Shown: positions 62,845 to 64,000 of the stretch, one piece after another
How the letters are laid out: each line of letters starts with the position of its first letter
Numbering within the stretch: the first letter of the stretch is position 1
Assembly: GCF_000519265.1 (NCBI RefSeq)
Contig: NZ_KI912608.1
Location: 3,401,421-3,465,420 of the forward strand
DNA from: Desulfonatronum lacustre DSM 10312
GTDB taxonomy: Bacteria > Desulfobacterota > Desulfovibrionia > Desulfovibrionales > Desulfonatronaceae
DNA length: 64,000 bases
Direction: 5' to 3'
The notes under the pieces: model-generated
What the model was told of the DNA's origin: nothing
The model's input: the letters and a program-made list of their open reading frames with translations, nothing else
Databases searched by the model: none
Position numbers and translations under genes: made by a program

Positions 62845-63661
62845 GGGACTTTTCCTTGCGCAAAGCCCGCAGGAGTTCCGCCAGGGCCTGTCCGGGATCG
62901 GGTTCCTGCATCAGCCGGGAGCCGATGAGCAGGCCGTGAAAGCCGGCGTCGCGCATCCGGGCCATGTCCTGGGCCGTGTTCATGCCGCTGGCGCTGATCC
63001 AGACCTCGCCTTCGGCCTTGTGCCGAATCAGGTTCTCCGAAACGCGCAGGTCCGTGGTCAGTCGATCCAGATCCCGGTTGTTGACCTGAATCAGCGTCGA
63101 ACTCGCCGCTTTGGCCTTGTCCAGATCCTCCTCGTCAAAAACCTCCACCACGGCCTCCAGGCCGAACGTCCAGCATTCGGCCAGCATGGATTCCAGTTCC
63201 GCCTGGTTGAGCATCCGGGCGATGAGCAACAGGGCCGAGGCCGGGGTGGCGGCGGTTTGGCGAACCTGCAGAGGGTGAAGCAGGAAGTCCTTGCGCAGCA
63301 GGGGCAGGCCGAGGGCGGCCATGACCGGGAGAAAGTCCAGGCTGCCCTGGAAATAGGCTTCCTCGGTGAGCACGGACAAGGCCGCTGCTCCGGCCCGGGC
63401 ATACCCGGCGGAGGCCTGCTCCGGAGTCCAGCTTGCATTGATCACCCCCCGGCTGGGCGAGGCCCGCTTGTACTCCGCGATCACCGCGCCCGGTCCCCGC
63501 TCCAACAAGGCTTTGGCCAGGGACGGACGAGGAATGGTGGACGGCTCGGGCAGGCGGCCCGCGGATTCCAGGGAGATCAGCTCCCGGATTTCAGCCTGCT
63601 TGGCCTGGCGAAAGCGCTCAAGCATGGAGCTAGCCATGGAGCTAGCCATGGAGTCCCCCAT
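62837..63661 (-). CDS. trpC: Indole-3-glycerol phosphate synthase
   Basis: Ring closure of CdRP to indole-3-glycerol phosphate. 274 residues at the longest start: IAEYKRASPSRGVI (catalytic Lys), LTEEAYFQGSLDFL, LLRKDFLLHPLQV, LEAVVEVFDEEDL, IQVNNRDL and SASGMNT. The N-terminus MGDSMASSMASSMLERF has four in-frame ATGs (63661, 63649, 63637, 63625), created by a 12-bp tandem repeat that also contains the trpD stop; family proteins usually begin near MLERF. The real start is uncertain. Confidence 0.95.
   Translation of the reverse strand: MGDSMASSMASSMLERFRQAKQAEIRELISLESAGRLPEPSTIPRPSLAKALLERGPGAVIAEYKRASPSRGVINASWTPEQASAGYARAGAAALSVLTEEAYFQGSLDFLPVMAALGLPLLRKDFLLHPLQVRQTAATPASALLLIARMLNQAELESMLAECWTFGLEAVVEVFDEEDLDKAKAASSTLIQVNNRDLDRLTTDLRVSENLIRHKAEGEVWISASGMNTAQDMARMRDAGFHGLLIGSRLMQEPDPGQALAELLRALRKEKSHE
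63625..63652 (-). repeat. 12-bp tandem repeat at the trpD/trpC junction
   Basis: Two copies of ATGGCTAGCTCC followed by a third ATG. In one frame it gives repeated trpC start codons (Met-Ala-Ser-Ser), in the other the TAG that ends trpD. Confidence 0.85.
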
Positions 63662-64000
63662 GAAGTACTCGGCCGCTCACGCCCCGCTTCATCGCGGCCC
63701 GGGCCAATTCCGCGCATTCCACCAAGGTCTTGCCCTCTTCCAGCAGAAAAAGGCAGGCCGCCAGATTCAGGGCCGCCATCTGGACCATGGCCGTTGGGCC
63801 GCCGCCGCCAAGAATTTCCCGCAGCACGCCCACGGCATGGTCCTTGTCCCGGACCGCCACGTCCTCCGGCGCATGGCGGTCGAAACCCAACCGTTCCGGG
63901 TTGATGGCCGTTTTTTCCATGATCCCGTCCTTGACCAGATAGCAGCGGGCCGGGCCAAAAGTGGTCAGTTCGTCGAACCCGCCGGCCCCGTGGACCACCA
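63642..64000 (-). CDS. trpD: Anthranilate phosphoribosyltransferase (C-terminal part)
   Basis: The last 118-119 residues are visible; the rest lies beyond the window. VVHGAGGFDELTTFGP and GGGPTAMVQMAALNLAACLFLLEEGKTL match the C-terminal domain of TrpD. Overlaps trpC by up to 20 nt, stop TAG at 63642-63644. Transfers phosphoribosyl to anthranilate. Confidence 0.93.
   Translation of the reverse strand, partial: VVHGAGGFDELTTFGPARCYLVKDGIMEKTAINPERLGFDRHAPEDVAVRDKDHAVGVLREILGGGGPTAMVQMAALNLAACLFLLEEGKTLVECAELARAAMKRGVSGRVLHGGLHG

Overview
The window looks like a chromosomal segment of a sulfate-reducing member of the Desulfovibrionales. The main evidence is a Tat-exported periplasmic [NiFe] hydrogenase with its maturation protease, and a compact oxygen-defence cluster (PerR, rubrerythrin, desulfoferrodoxin, two rubredoxins, rubredoxin:oxygen oxidoreductase). 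A heme-binding chemoreceptor of the DcrA kind sits beside a tetraheme cytochrome, and menaquinone is made by the futalosine route (mqnE). A Desulfonatronum-like organism is my guess; no rRNA or other phylogenetic marker is present. I found no tRNA, rRNA, CRISPR array or prophage.

Layout. 1-2.7 kb: acyl-CoA ligase (cut by the window edge), LivG-type ATPase and a CBS/ACT protein. 2.9-4.7 kb: hypAB and a HAD phosphatase. 4.8-7.5 kb: lytic transglycosylase, a miniature inverted-repeat element and a HicB/HicA pair. 7.5-12.6 kb (minus): rpsA, sppA, mqnE, aspartokinase. 12.8-16.4 kb: cydDC. 16.4-21.2 kb: three toxin-antitoxin pairs (TumE type, YefM/YoeB, MazE/MazF) around a LemA/M48 pair. 21.2-26.0 kb: alpha/beta hydrolase, phospholipase-C-like protein, DUF294 protein, ActP symporter and DUF485. 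26.4-36 kb: ABC-F ATPase, PBP5-type carboxypeptidase, three PAS histidine kinases, rimO. 36.6-42.7 kb: TraB protein, TPP-dependent dehydrogenase E1 alpha and beta, and a frameshifted Tat-exported molybdopterin oxidoreductase. 43.2-46.9 kb: NicO nickel/cobalt transporter, butyrate kinase, phosphotransbutyrylase, IlvH-type ACT protein. 47.3-49.5 kb: type III glutamine synthetase. 49.7-53.0 kb: hynBAC hydrogenase operon. 53.7-57.0 kb: oxygen-defence cluster. 57.2-59.8 kb: cytochrome plus chemoreceptor. 59.9-64 kb: trpDCFBA, with trpD cut by the window edge.

Functional links. hypAB (nickel insertion), the NicO transporter and hynBAC all serve the nickel hydrogenase. LivG, the acyl-CoA ligase, IlvH and Ptb/Buk fit branched-chain amino acid or acid turnover with substrate-level phosphorylation. 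PerR probably governs the peroxide, superoxide and oxygen scavengers beside it.

Most notable observations. (1) The hydrogenase large subunit has a single in-frame UGA exactly at the second cysteine of the N-terminal CxxC nickel-ligand motif. It is therefore a candidate selenoprotein with Sec at an unexpected position, or else a disrupted gene. (2) A non-coding mobile element of 167-181 bp has 13-bp terminal inverted repeats and 8-bp target duplications. It occurs in three full copies and one fragment; one copy is inserted inside a second kind of element. (3) Three kinds of intergenic element (called A, B and C here) share hairpin arms made of G-R-N-R-T-C hexamers. One of them supplies the Ser-Lys repeat tail of TrpF. 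(4) Several genes carry in-frame 9-15 bp tandem repeats, mostly of 12 bp.
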